64,000 nucleotides of DNA from Actinomycetales bacterium (GTDB lineage Bacteria > Actinomycetota > Actinomycetes > S36-B12), in the NCBI GenBank assembly GCA_018970025.1, contig JAGWXF010000005.1:1-64000 (forward strand), read 5' to 3'. A model generated the notes under the pieces. That model was given only the letters and a program-made list of their open reading frames with translations. It did not search any database and was not told the DNA's origin. Position numbers and translations under genes: made by a program. Within the stretch, counting starts at the first letter, position 1. Each line of letters starts with the position of its first letter. Positions 1 to 7,592 of the stretch are shown here, piece by piece.

Positions 1-137
1 GCCCACGCGCCGTCGTCGGTAGGCGCGAGATCGCCACGACGGACCTTGAGCATGTTCACGCGCGGCCCGAGGATGGCCAGCAGCGCTGGCATCGCGGTGA
101 GCGCTCCGACGACGGCCAGCAGGCTGACGGCAATCCC
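1..137 (-). pseudogene. MMPL/RND-type transporter fragment
   Basis: Read on the minus strand from about 137 to the window edge, this encodes a hydrophobic stretch (IAVSLLAVVGAL, then PALLAILGPRVN) and a basic tail. That pattern is typical of the end of a membrane half of an MMPL-family (RND superfamily) exporter. There is no start codon or N-terminal part: the frame begins abruptly where the neighbouring hydrolase homology stops, and it differs from the hydrolase frame. It may continue beyond the left edge. It is either a deletion scar or an assembly join. The family call rests on a short stretch and is moderate. Confidence 0.5.
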
Positions 138-615
138 ACAGGAAGGCCACGCGCAGTCGCTCGGCCCGCGGCATCCACCCGTGCCAGCCGCTGCCGGTCC
201 CGAAGGCGTGCATGGACGCCACCACTGTCGGATCCGGGAGCAGGCCCAGGGCCTGGCCTCCGAAGGAGTGGGACACGAGGTGGATCGGCAGGTGGCTGCG
301 TGCATGCGCCAGCACGCTGGCGAGGTCCAGCCGCCCCCAGTCGCGGTAGTCCATGCGAAAGCCCCGAAGGCTGTCGGGTGCTGACTCGCCGATGCCGCGG
401 TAGTCGAAGGTGATGACGTCGAATCCGCGTGCCGCGGCGTACTCGGCGAAGCGCCTGTAGAACCCCTGCGGCACGCCGGTGGCGCCGGCCACGACGATGA
501 CTGCCTGCGGGTGCGCTGCGGGAAATCGACGCGTCATCACGGGGAAGCCGTCAGCAGCGGACAGCTGCTTGCCCACCGGACCTGGTGGCTCTTCCACGGT
601 TGCCCCCTCACTCAT
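136..615 (-). pseudogene. Alpha/beta hydrolase, truncated at its C-terminus
   Basis: About 160 residues of an alpha/beta hydrolase start at ATG 615. The oxyanion-side stretch (VVAGATGVPQGFY) is near residues 41-53, FDYRGIGES is near 70-78, and the nucleophile elbow SHSFGG has Ser117. After residue 160 (FLW) the protein stops resembling the family, and the codons that follow make sense only in another frame, as an MMPL transporter fragment. The catalytic Asp and His of the C-terminal half are therefore missing and the product should be inactive. The gene is divergent from the TetR gene at 666 with an operator between them, so it was probably that regulator's target. Confidence 0.65.
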
Positions 616-632
616 CGCGGCACTGAAGGTAT

Positions 633-650
633 CTAGTACGATCGTCCTAG
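633..650. promoter_or_regulatory. TetR operator palindrome
   Basis: CTAGTACGATCGTCCTAG is an 18-bp palindrome with one mismatched pair. It sits between the divergent hydrolase (start 615) and TetR gene (start 666). Its form matches operators of the LmrA/YxaF class of TetR proteins. It probably controls both genes. Confidence 0.7.
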
Positions 651-665
651 TCAAGGAGGTGGTCG

Positions 666-1244
666 GTGAGCGGCACGCGGGACCGCATGGTGCTGGCGGC
701 AGCCGGCCTGTTCCGCGACCAGGGCTATGACGGAACCGGCTTCCGCGAGGTCGTCGAGGTGGCAGGAACCACGCCGGGAGTCATCTACCACCACTTCCCC
801 GGCGGCAAGACCGATCTGGGGGTCGCGGTCGCGCTCGCAGTCGGCGAATGGGTCGCGGCCGGCGTGGAAGCAGCCTGCGCCGCACTGCCGCCTCGGGACG
901 CCGTATCCGGGTTGCTAGACGCCGTCGAGGGCAACCTGCTCCGCGGCGAGCTGCGCCCAGGCTGCCCCATCGTTGCCATTGCCTTCGCGTCCGATGATGA
1001 TGACGGCAGGCTGCGCGCGGCCAGCGATGCCTTCTTCACCAGGATTCGCACGGCCCTGAGTGAATGCCTCGTCCGCGATGGCGTAGATCGCGTCGATGCA
1101 GAGGCTTTCGCCGCGCTGGCGGTCTCGGCAAGCGAGGGGGCGATCTTCCTCAGTCGCGCTCGGCGGCATTCCGAGCCATTCGACGCGACCCGACGAGCCC
1201 TGATCGACCAGGTGAACCGACTCACGAAGGAAACGACCGCATGA
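666..1244 (+). CDS. TetR/AcrR regulator, LmrA/YxaF type
   Basis: A 192-residue TetR-family repressor. The N-terminal helix-turn-helix covers about residues 5-52 and includes TTPGVIYHHFPGGK, the usual recognition-helix region. The C-terminal ligand domain (GCPIVAIAFASDDDD, then ASEGAIFLSRA) resembles the LmrA/YxaF subgroup. The start is GTG 666, six bases after a strong AAGGAGG at 653-659. The stop overlaps the next ATG (ATGA), so it is co-translated with the SRPBCC gene. An 18-bp palindrome lies just upstream, so it probably represses itself and the divergent hydrolase fragment. The ligand is unknown. Confidence 0.85.
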   Translation: MSGTRDRMVLAAAGLFRDQGYDGTGFREVVEVAGTTPGVIYHHFPGGKTDLGVAVALAVGEWVAAGVEAACAALPPRDAVSGLLDAVEGNLLRGELRPGCPIVAIAFASDDDDGRLRAASDAFFTRIRTALSECLVRDGVDRVDAEAFAALAVSASEGAIFLSRARRHSEPFDATRRALIDQVNRLTKETTA

Positions 1245-1738
1245 CCGATCAGCCCATGCTCCCAGTCGAGGCAGAGATCCTCGACATGGGGGACGACCGC
1301 ATCCTCTCGGCGCAGATCGAGATCGATGCGCCTCCAGAGGTGATCTTCGACATCCTCGTCCAGCCGCGGCGACACGCCGATATCGATGGGTCCAGGAGCG
1401 TGCAGCATGTCATCAGCGGCCCCGAGCGCCTGTCGCTGGGCGACAGGTTCAAGGTGCGAATGCGGATACGCATCAGCTACTGGGTCACCAACACCGTCCT
1501 GGAATTCGAGCCGAATCGGCGGATCTCCTGGGCGCACCTGCTCCGCAATCGGTGGACCTACGAGCTCATCCCGCTCGACTCCGGGCGGACGCTCGTGCGA
1601 GAGACGAACGACCTGCGCGCCGCCGGCTGGCGTGCATCCCTGTCACCGCTGTCGCGCAACCTGCCGGCCGGCCAGCGCTCGATCGCCAAGTCCCTGGTCC
1701 AGCTGAAGCGCCTGGCGGAGTCGGAGGTGGCGTCCTAG
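1241..1738 (+). CDS. SRPBCC (START-like) family protein
   Basis: A 165-residue protein with the SRPBCC pattern: IEIDAPPEVIFDIL near the N-terminus, a central GDRFKVRMRI strand, RISWAH, and the C-terminal helix with LVQLKRLAE. Such proteins bind hydrophobic ligands in a deep cavity; many act as polyketide cyclases or carriers, but nothing here points to a reaction. ATG 1241 overlaps the stop of the TetR gene, so the two are one transcriptional unit. It may bind the same compound the regulator senses; that is inference. Confidence 0.75.
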   Translation: MTDQPMLPVEAEILDMGDDRILSAQIEIDAPPEVIFDILVQPRRHADIDGSRSVQHVISGPERLSLGDRFKVRMRIRISYWVTNTVLEFEPNRRISWAHLLRNRWTYELIPLDSGRTLVRETNDLRAAGWRASLSPLSRNLPAGQRSIAKSLVQLKRLAESEVAS

Positions 1739-1782
1739 TCGCCCGGCAAGGGCTCGGTCACTGCCTTCGCGCCTTGGCAGAA

Positions 1783-1818
1783 GCCACAGTACATGACTAT
1801 CCAGTCATGTACTGTGGC
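1783..1818. promoter_or_regulatory. Perfect inverted repeat, probable TetR operator
   Basis: The arms GCCACAGTACATGACT (1783-1798) and its exact complement (1803-1818) are separated by ATCC. The repeat lies immediately before the start of the alpha/beta hydrolase gene, and no other room for a promoter is left. The TetR gene two positions on in the same operon is the likely binder, which would make this an autoregulated unit. Confidence 0.7.
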
Positions 1819-1821
1819 GTG

Positions 1822-2622
1822 ATGCCGACTGAGGTGCGCCTCGTCCAGGGAGTTGCGGTTCATTCCGCAGGGCAGGGGCTGGGCATCGTCCTCCTGCACG
1901 CCAATGGGGGCGATCACCGGGACTTCGCCGCCGTCATTCCCGAACTGGCCCGCACCAGCAGGGTTCATGCAATCGACTGGCCGGGCCACGGCCAGAGCCA
2001 GCCGATGGACGACGCCACAGCACTTGGATTCGCCGACCTGCTGCCCGGCGTCCTCGAGGCGCTGGGGCCGGGGCCTTTCGCGCTGGTCGGCAACTCCGTC
2101 GGCGGATTCGCCGCGCTGCGGACTGCCATCGCCCGGCCCGACCTGGTCAACCGCCTAGTCCTGGTGAACCCGGGTGGCTTCACGCCGCGGACGCCGGTCT
2201 CCGTGGCCGCCTGTCGCTTCATCGGGAGTCCAGGGCTTGCGCCCATGGCAATGAGGCGATTGCCCCGCCTGTACCTGCGGCGTCGAACCCCCCAGGTGAG
2301 GGCAGCCCAGGAACGAGCGGTCGAGGCATCGCGCTCGGGCCTGCAGGCTCGTGCATTCGCGAGCCTGTGGCGAAGCTTCGCCGACCCAGGTCATGATGCG
2401 CGCCGCGGAATCGAGGCGCTGACGGTGCCCACGCTGCTCATCTGGGGAACGCGTGACCCCGTCCTGCCCTGGGCCGTGGACGGTCGCCGGGCTGCCCGGG
2501 CGCTGTCGGGGTCGAGAGTCGTCACGCTTCCATGCGGTCATCAGGCCTTCCTGGAGACGCCAGCGGAGTTCCTCCGGGAAGTCAGGGCATTCCTGGACGA
2601 GCCGAGCGGCCCTTCGGGATGA
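1822..2622 (+). CDS. Alpha/beta hydrolase
   Basis: A 266-residue hydrolase of the alpha/beta fold. LLHANGGDHRDF is the oxyanion region, DWPGHGQS follows strand 4, and VGNSVGGFAAL is the nucleophile elbow with Ser. IWGTRDPVLP carries the acid Asp and CGHQAFLETP the catalytic His, so the triad is complete. ATG 1807 lies in the same frame inside the operator palindrome, so I prefer ATG 1822 (GTG 1819 is also possible). The gene overlaps the downstream TetR gene by ATGA. The substrate cannot be told. Confidence 0.85.
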   Translation: MPTEVRLVQGVAVHSAGQGLGIVLLHANGGDHRDFAAVIPELARTSRVHAIDWPGHGQSQPMDDATALGFADLLPGVLEALGPGPFALVGNSVGGFAALRTAIARPDLVNRLVLVNPGGFTPRTPVSVAACRFIGSPGLAPMAMRRLPRLYLRRRTPQVRAAQERAVEASRSGLQARAFASLWRSFADPGHDARRGIEALTVPTLLIWGTRDPVLPWAVDGRRAARALSGSRVVTLPCGHQAFLETPAEFLREVRAFLDEPSGPSG

Positions 2623-3194
2623 CCGCATCCCAGATCCCACGCCGCGGCCCCGGATCCCGTGCCGGCCAGGACCACCCCACCAGGCATGAGCTGGTGGACG
2701 CGGCAATCGCACTTGCCGAGCACGGGGGGCTGACGTCGTTGTCGGTGGAGGAGGTGACCCGGGCGGCAGGCCACGCGAAGGGGACCTTCTACGTGCACTT
2801 CGCCGATCGCGCCGAACTGCTCGTTGCCATCCACCGGCGATTTCACGACGAGCTGTTCCAGCACATCCGGGCCAGCACTTCGGCGCTCCCTCCCGGGCCG
2901 CAGCGCGCACGTGCCCGTCTGATTGCGTTTCTGGACGGATGCCGCCGGCAGCCCGCTGTTCGAGCGCTCCTGCTCCAGGCCCGCGCTATCCCTGCAGTGG
3001 CCGCGCTCGCCGAGCAGCGAAATGAGCAGGCCGCAGCCGAGCTCTCCGGGGATCTCGTGGCCGCGGTGAGCGCCCCTCGCCAGACGGCACACCTGCTCGT
3101 GGCCGCGACGGTGGAGGTCGCCCTGCGGGAGCTGGCCTCCGGCAGGCGGCTGCCCAGGCTGCGTGCCGCCCTGGTCGACCTCGTCCCTGGGTGA
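2619..3194 (+). CDS. TetR/AcrR regulator
   Basis: A 191-residue TetR-family protein. The DNA-binding domain spans about residues 20-68: TRHELVDAAIALAEHGG is helix 1, VEEVTRAAGHAKGTFYVHF covers the helix-turn-helix. The C-terminal domain is helical and Ala/Leu-rich with no recognisable ligand signature. ATG 2619 overlaps the stop of the hydrolase gene. It probably binds the perfect palindrome at 1783-1818 and represses the hydrolase-TetR pair, a common arrangement in which the enzyme acts on the inducer. Confidence 0.85.
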   Translation: MTASQIPRRGPGSRAGQDHPTRHELVDAAIALAEHGGLTSLSVEEVTRAAGHAKGTFYVHFADRAELLVAIHRRFHDELFQHIRASTSALPPGPQRARARLIAFLDGCRRQPAVRALLLQARAIPAVAALAEQRNEQAAAELSGDLVAAVSAPRQTAHLLVAATVEVALRELASGRRLPRLRAALVDLVPG

Positions 3195-3261
3195 CTGGCA
3201 TACCGGACCTGCTGCTGCCGAACATCCCTGCCGCCCACGTCACGCGGCAAGCGGCGCTGAC

Positions 3262-3813
3262 TCAGCTGGAGATGGGCCGCCTGGTGAAGGGAACGTCGGC
3301 TCCCACATCCCAGAGGTGGTGCACCGGGTCGTGCATGAGGTACCTGCTCAGCGTCGCGACGGTGAAGGCAGAGCCGTCGCTGCGCAGCCCGCGGCGCGGC
3401 CACTGACCTGCAGAGACTGAATCGAAGCGGGCAGCCAGGGCCTCAGCAGCGGCGTCCAGCTCTGCTGCCACCTGGCCTGCGACCTGGTGTGCATAGTCGT
3501 CATCTACGGCCGTCTGGTCCTGGTCCCAGTTCTCAAACGAGGGATCGTCCTGCGAGAGCATCAGGCTCAGTCGCTGGTCGAAGATACGGAAGACGTCGCG
3601 TACGTGACAGCCGTACTCCAGCGCCGACCACTTGTCGGGCCGAGGCCGAACGCCGACACCGTCGCGTCGCAGAACCACCTGCCAGCGCCGACCGAGATCG
3701 CGCAGCATGGTGCCGCTTGCGTTGACGTCGAAGGCCGGGCCGTCATAGCCGCAGTCCGGGCACGGCCGGTCCAGCACCCACGTCCAGTTCTTGGTGTCAG
3801 GGACGATCTGCAT
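3262..3813 (-). CDS. DinB-like (maleylpyruvate isomerase N-terminal type) protein
   Basis: A 183-residue protein of the DinB-like four-helix family. It begins MQIVPDTKNWTWVL, followed by a CPDCGYD pair of cysteines seen in actinobacterial members. The His residues in EYGCHVRDVF and in MHDPVHHLWDV near the C-terminus are the expected metal ligands. ATG 3813 gives the usual family N-terminus; longer starts reach to 3870 but would overlap the divergent ABM gene. The family includes thiol-dependent transferases, but no substrate is indicated. Confidence 0.75.
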   Translation of the reverse strand: MQIVPDTKNWTWVLDRPCPDCGYDGPAFDVNASGTMLRDLGRRWQVVLRRDGVGVRPRPDKWSALEYGCHVRDVFRIFDQRLSLMLSQDDPSFENWDQDQTAVDDDYAHQVAGQVAAELDAAAEALAARFDSVSAGQWPRRGLRSDGSAFTVATLSRYLMHDPVHHLWDVGADVPFTRRPISS

Positions 3814-3868
3814 GGCCACGGAACCGGACTCTACGCAGTGGAGCGACTGGTCGCGTAGCCTCCCGGTC

Positions 3869-4177
3869 ATGGCAGGACCAGGCTTCGTCGTCCTCTATCG
3901 CTGGAGGATCGCACCAGGACGGGAGCGTCAATTCGCCGAGGCCTGGGAGGAGGTCACGAACGCGCTGCTCGCACGAGGCTCCCAGGGGTCTCGTCTGCAT
4001 CGCGGCGATGACGGCCTGTGGTACGCGTATGCGCAATGGCCGAGCCAGGATGCACGTCGGCGTGCCTTCGATCGTCCGTCCGAGCACGCCGATGCCAGTG
4101 CGCGGATGCACGAGGCCGTGGCGGAGTACCTGCCCGAAGTCATCCTTGAAGTGGTCGCGGACTGCCTCGTTGCCTGA
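3869..4177 (+). CDS. Antibiotic-biosynthesis-monooxygenase (ABM) domain protein
   Basis: A 102-residue single-domain protein. FVVLYRWRIAPGRERQFAEAW is a ferredoxin-like first strand and helix, and LYAYAQWPS-type residues (WYAYAQWPSQDA) form the central strand, as in small ABM proteins. These act as cofactor-free monooxygenases or heme or stress proteins; the role here is not shown. The start ATG 3869 lies 55 bases from the divergent DinB-like gene at 3813, so the two share a promoter region. Confidence 0.7.
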   Translation: MAGPGFVVLYRWRIAPGRERQFAEAWEEVTNALLARGSQGSRLHRGDDGLWYAYAQWPSQDARRRAFDRPSEHADASARMHEAVAEYLPEVILEVVADCLVA

Positions 4178-4219
4178 GCCGATGCGCACGCCCTCGTGGC
4201 CTGGGCGCCCGCATCCGCC

Positions 4220-4687
4220 TCACGTCATGCCGAACCAGGGCCCGGACGCGATGTCGCTGTCGACGAGAGCCTTGTCGTCCGCATCCGCAATCGGCACCTT
4301 CGCGGCGAGTTCCCTGTGGTGGCGTGCCTGGGATGCATGTCCGAGGCACGCATGGCTGCGAGCGACGGCCTCGTGAGCATAGGCCAGGTCGAAGTCGGCG
4401 AGCGCGGCCGACTCGCAGGCCTGCAGGCACCGATTGGCATGGGCAAGCGCGAGGGCACCTTGGTTCCTGACCGCCCACACCCGGGACAGGAGCCAGTCGG
4501 CCCGGGCGGCGTTGGCCGGCGTGACGCCTTGCGCCCGCTGCCAGTGGTACGCCGCTGCGTATGCGCGACGAGTCATCTCCTCGGCGTCGGCCGCCGAGAT
4601 CTCATCGACGGGCCTTCTGAGGATATCCCATGTCGCGTTGTTGGCATCGATCGCAAGAGAGCGATGCACGTTCGGCTCGACGACCAT
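4220..4687 (-). CDS. Conserved hypothetical protein (TPR-like helices)
   Basis: A 155-residue protein that I do not recognise by function. It starts MVVEPNVHRSL (ATG 4687; an in-frame ATG at 4744 would add 19 low-quality residues) and is rich in Ala-containing helices: AAYHWQRAQG, ARADWLLSRVWAVRN, ADFDLAYAHEAVARSHACLG. The spacing of these pairs suggests two or three tetratricopeptide-like hairpins. There is no signal peptide or membrane segment. Confidence 0.6.
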   Translation of the reverse strand: MVVEPNVHRSLAIDANNATWDILRRPVDEISAADAEEMTRRAYAAAYHWQRAQGVTPANAARADWLLSRVWAVRNQGALALAHANRCLQACESAALADFDLAYAHEAVARSHACLGHASQARHHRELAAKVPIADADDKALVDSDIASGPWFGMT

Positions 4688-4816
4688 CGGGCAATCGTCG
4701 CACGGCCCGCGGGATCCGCGAGCAACGTGCATTGCTCTTGGCACGCCGCTGACGCAGCGTGAAGGTCGGTCTGCCCCCCGTGACGCCTCGACGACCGTGG
4801 GAGTCCCGCCGGTAGG

Positions 4817-4885
4817 AAGCCCGCACCACGTCGCATTGCGTGAGGGCTATGTCCACGATGGTGCGCTGCGGTGTGGCGCGGGATA
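4817..4885 (-). pseudogene. ybaK C-terminal remnant, heavily degraded
   Basis: On the minus strand this reads RTIVDIALTQCDVV, matching RTVIDVALSQYDEVW of the intact YbaK at 7593-8084. The flanking sequence has lost similarity. It is the leftmost and most eroded of four ybaK 3'-end copies. Confidence 0.6.
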
Positions 4886-4990
4886 GTTCACAGGCGCAAC
4901 GCCACTGGTGGTGTCTGGATTCACTGGCAGGGCACGACCAGGCTCATCGCCGAGCTGTCGGGGGTTCTTGATATGGTCTGGTGAAAGGTT

Positions 4991-5045
4991 CCGCCCCGAT
5001 GACAAGAGCCCCTGGGCTCTGCCGGCTTTCGGCTAGTCGGGGCGG
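4991..5045. other. Stem-rich sequence, possible three-way junction
   Basis: An outer 9-bp stem (CCGCCCCGA at 4991-4999 with TCGGGGCGG at 5037-5045) encloses two smaller stems (AGAGCCC/GGGCTCT at 5005-5020 and GCCG/CGGC at 5021-5033). It is too short for a tRNA. It may be part of a small mobile repeat or RNA. No function is shown. Confidence 0.4.
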
Positions 5046-5097
5046 TCGCGTTTCCGAGAACGTCAATCGGTCCTCACGGTAGAAGATCCATTTGGGT

Positions 5098-5225
5098 GAC
5101 GGGAAGCGCTTCGTTGACGGCTGCCTAGGGGCCGCCGGCCGCCACACCTCGTTGTACCGCGAGAGCGTGATGTCGACGATCGTGCGCAGCGGCTCGGGGT
5201 GGCCGACGGGTGCGACGTCCCTGCG
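5098..5225 (-). pseudogene. ybaK C-terminal remnant
   Basis: The minus strand encodes DVAPVGHPEPLRTIVDITL, then SRYNEVW, very close to GVAPVGHPEPLRTVIDVAL of the intact YbaK. After EVW the frame is broken by small deletions, although the DNA still resembles the intact 3' end. There is no N-terminal part. At the upstream end the similarity stops where a different gene fragment begins. Confidence 0.75.
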
Positions 5226-5332
5226 GTTTGTGCACCCCGATGTGACCGGACCACGTTCGGCTTCACGATCGCCACGATGCCCATCAGTGCGAATCCGAAT
5301 GCCGCGAGCACGATGATGATGTTGCCGAGCAT
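5226..5332 (-). pseudogene. N-terminal fragment of a small membrane protein
   Basis: From ATG 5332 the minus strand reads MLGNIIIVLAAFGFALMGIV followed by AIVKPNVV, one membrane helix and a Pro-containing turn as at the start of DUF4345-type membrane proteins. The coding sense ends after about 30 residues, where the ybaK remnant begins. The family assignment is tentative; the truncation is clear. Confidence 0.45.
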
Positions 5333-5512
5333 GCCTCGGGCTCCTACACGTCCTCTCACCGTACTAGGTCGGGCGCACCGCTTCTTCCGGTTATCAACGT
5401 GAAGGCCGCTCTCAGCGTCGGATGCGGGCGGAGTCTGGTTCAGGCCCCGACGTCGGCGGCCCGACCGATGGAACCCAAGGGTTCACCACGGGGTCCTAAG
5501 TACTGTTGGCAT

Positions 5513-6109
5513 GTGGATCGATTCCGAATCGACAATGCCGTCCCACCTGAAGCACAGCCAAACTGGCTGACGGGTGCAGGAGCGACGCGATCGGAACTCA
5601 CACTCGTCTACGCAGCTGGGATCGTTGGGGCAGCCCTCACCTGGCAGGTCTTCCAGCGAGGCGAGGCGTGGGATGTGTGGCAGATCGTCCTGGCGCTGGT
5701 GATCACTGCCGATCTGTTCGGCGGCGCCGTAGCGAATGCCTTGAGTTCTACGAAGCGCCAGTACTGGGCGCAGATTCCACCCGGTGCTCCCAGTTGGGTG
5801 CGCCTCGTTCGAGACCCTGGCCTATTCACGGCGCTCCACATCTATCCGCTCGTCATCGTCGCCCTTTATCCAGGTGGGTCATGGACATGGGGAATCGGTT
5901 GGTATCTCGGCACTCTTGCCGCCGTTCTCCTCGTCGCGCGCATCGTCCCCGGGTATCTGCAGCGGCCCACGGCCATGGCGATCTTCGTCCTTGACCTGCC
6001 GCTCGCCCTCGCATTCCCCGGGCCACCGGGATGGTCGTGGTTGCCACCGATCCTGCTGGCCAAGCTGCTCCTCGCTCACGCCGTGCACGAGGAGGCCTAC
6101 CGACCCTAG
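5513..6109 (+). CDS. Multi-pass membrane protein, unknown function
   Basis: A 198-residue hydrophobic protein of unrecognised function. About five membrane segments are visible: LVYAAGIVGAALTWQVF, VWQIVLALVITADLFGGAVA, ALHIYPLVIVALYPG, WYLGTLAAVLLVARIV, and MAIFVLDLPLALAF followed by PPILLAKLLLAHAVHEEAY. GTG 5513 is the likely start because the following DNAVPPEAQPNWLTGAGATR looks like a genuine N-terminus; an in-frame ATG exists at 5399. Its stop lies 15 bases from the stop of a ybaK fragment on the other strand. Confidence 0.65.
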   Translation: MDRFRIDNAVPPEAQPNWLTGAGATRSELTLVYAAGIVGAALTWQVFQRGEAWDVWQIVLALVITADLFGGAVANALSSTKRQYWAQIPPGAPSWVRLVRDPGLFTALHIYPLVIVALYPGGSWTWGIGWYLGTLAAVLLVARIVPGYLQRPTAMAIFVLDLPLALAFPGPPGWSWLPPILLAKLLLAHAVHEEAYRP

Positions 6110-6124
6110 GGACGAGGCTGGAAC

Positions 6125-6335
6125 CTATGCGCCGACCTCGGCGGCCTCGCCGGCGGTGATGCGCAGCAGCTCGTCATAGCTCGTCGGGAAGACGTAGTGC
6201 GGGTGGCCACCCGCCGCCCATACCTCGTCGTACTGACCGAGGGCCACGTCGACGATCGTCCGGATGGGCGCGGGGTGGCCCAACGGAGCCACGCCACCTG
6301 TGGTTTCTGCAACCCGTTCATCAGCCGGAGTTGAT
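6125..6335 (-). pseudogene. ybaK C-terminal fragment with intact reading frame
   Basis: The minus strand encodes about 70 residues ending like the intact YbaK: ADERVAETT, GGVAPLGHPAPIRT, DVALGQYDEVWAAGG, HPHYVFPTSYDELLRITAGE and a stop (TAG at 6125-6127). A TGA upstream and a lost codon group before GGVAP show it is not a full gene. It is the best preserved of three partial copies. Confidence 0.8.
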
Positions 6336-6378
6336 CAACGGCCACCTGCTCTGACCCAAACACTCTTACTCTTAAGTC

Positions 6379-7587
6379 ATGGGTCACTATGTTCTCCACG
6401 GACCCGAGTACATCGCCGACCCCTATCCGACGTACCGCGCCATGGCCGAGGAATCGCCTGTCTGGCTGCAACCGGAGACCGGCCACGTGTACATCTCTCG
6501 GTACGCCGACGTGAAGTCCGTGCTCTTGGACGCTGCAAACTTCAGCAATAATCGTGTGCAGGATCGACTGAGCCGGGTTCCCGAGGGCATCCCTGCTCAG
6601 TGCTTGGCGGCCATTCTCCATGACCGACTCGTCATGACAGACGGTTCTCGACACCGCATGCTGCGGGTGAAGATGCGTGATGCTTTCACTGCGGCTCGGG
6701 TGCGCACGTATGCGCCGATGATCCAAGAAGTCATTGGAGACCACCTGGATGGTATCGATTGGTCCGAGCCGGTGGACTTCCTCAAGGAGATCGCCCTACC
6801 GATCCCATCGAAGATCATCCTGCTGGTGCTCGGCTTTCCCCCCGCCGATGTCACTCAGCTTCGTCAGTGGACGAGCGACTTCTACACCTGGCTAGCTTCG
6901 AGCCCTGACTCCATTGAGGTACGCACGAAGCGTGCGATGGATGCTACGGAACACATGCGCGACTACGTTGCCGATCAGCTGCGCAATCCGCCCGCTGGTT
7001 CCGAGGACTCGCTCTTGGGTCATCTGCTTCAGGACGAATCGGCCGGAGTCCTTACGGATGATGAGGTTGTGGCAAACCTCATCGGTATCGTCAACGCGGC
7101 GCATGAGACGACCACGAGCCTGATGGCAAACTCGATGGTCCTGCTCCTTGCGCATCCTGATCAACTCCGACTGCTGCTGTCCGATCCCTCGTTGATCCCG
7201 GGCGCAGTCGCTGAGGTCGGGCGTCTGGAGAGCCCCTCGCAAGTCATCAGCCGCGTAGCCGCTCACGACCTCGACCTGCAGGGAGTAAGCCTCCGAGCGG
7301 GCCAGTTGGTTGCGATCAACCTGGCTCAGGCGAACCGCGATCCCGACGTCTATCCCGATCCTGACCGCATGGACATCACCCGCGATGGCCCAGCCCCTCT
7401 GACCTTCGGTCATGGTGAGCATTTCTGCGCAGGCACCGCGTTGGCGCGACTGGAGGCGGAGGAACTCATCACCACGCTGCTACCTCGTCTTCCCGGGGCG
7501 AGGATCCTCAATGAGCCCATCGATTGGCGCCCGACGCCGGCATTTCGGTGTCCGCGCGAGCTGCTGATTCAATTCAGCGCGCCCTGA
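6379..7587 (+). CDS. Cytochrome P450
   Basis: A 402-residue bacterial class I P450, full length. The I-helix oxygen-binding motif is AAHETTTS (about residues 239-246), the K-helix ExxR is EVGR at 279-282, and the heme loop [10 protein letters not shown] carries the thiolate Cys350. P450s insert oxygen into C-H bonds using a ferredoxin partner; no ferredoxin or reductase gene is next to it. ATG 6379 is the first start after the ybaK fragment. Base composition looks lower in GC than the neighbouring genes, and the gene sits between two ybaK 3' ends, so recent acquisition is likely. The substrate cannot be predicted. Confidence 0.93.
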   Translation: MGHYVLHGPEYIADPYPTYRAMAEESPVWLQPETGHVYISRYADVKSVLLDAANFSNNRVQDRLSRVPEGIPAQCLAAILHDRLVMTDGSRHRMLRVKMRDAFTAARVRTYAPMIQEVIGDHLDGIDWSEPVDFLKEIALPIPSKIILLVLGFPPADVTQLRQWTSDFYTWLASSPDSIEVRTKRAMDATEHMRDYVADQLRNPPAGSEDSLLGHLLQDESAGVLTDDEVVANLIGIVNAAHETTTSLMANSMVLLLAHPDQLRLLLSDPSLIPGAVAEVGRLESPSQVISRVAAHDLDLQGVSLRAGQLVAINLAQANRDPDVYPDPDRMDITRDGPAPLTFGHGEHFCAGTALARLEAEELITTLLPRLPGARILNEPIDWRPTPAFRCPRELLIQFSAP

Positions 7588-7592
7588 GGGTT

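Larger units (their letters stand above)
4688..5512. other. Gene-poor stretch with gene remnants
   Basis: No intact gene is visible in these 825 bases. They hold two degraded copies of the ybaK 3' end, a truncated small membrane-protein gene and one stem-rich sequence, each listed separately. The remainder (about 4886-4990, 5046-5097 and 5333-5512) shows nothing I can identify. Confidence 0.6.

Noticed and set aside
4991-5045. tRNA gene
   Set aside because: The 7-bp acceptor-like stem is tempting, but the total is only about 51-55 bases and there is no T-arm or anticodon arm.
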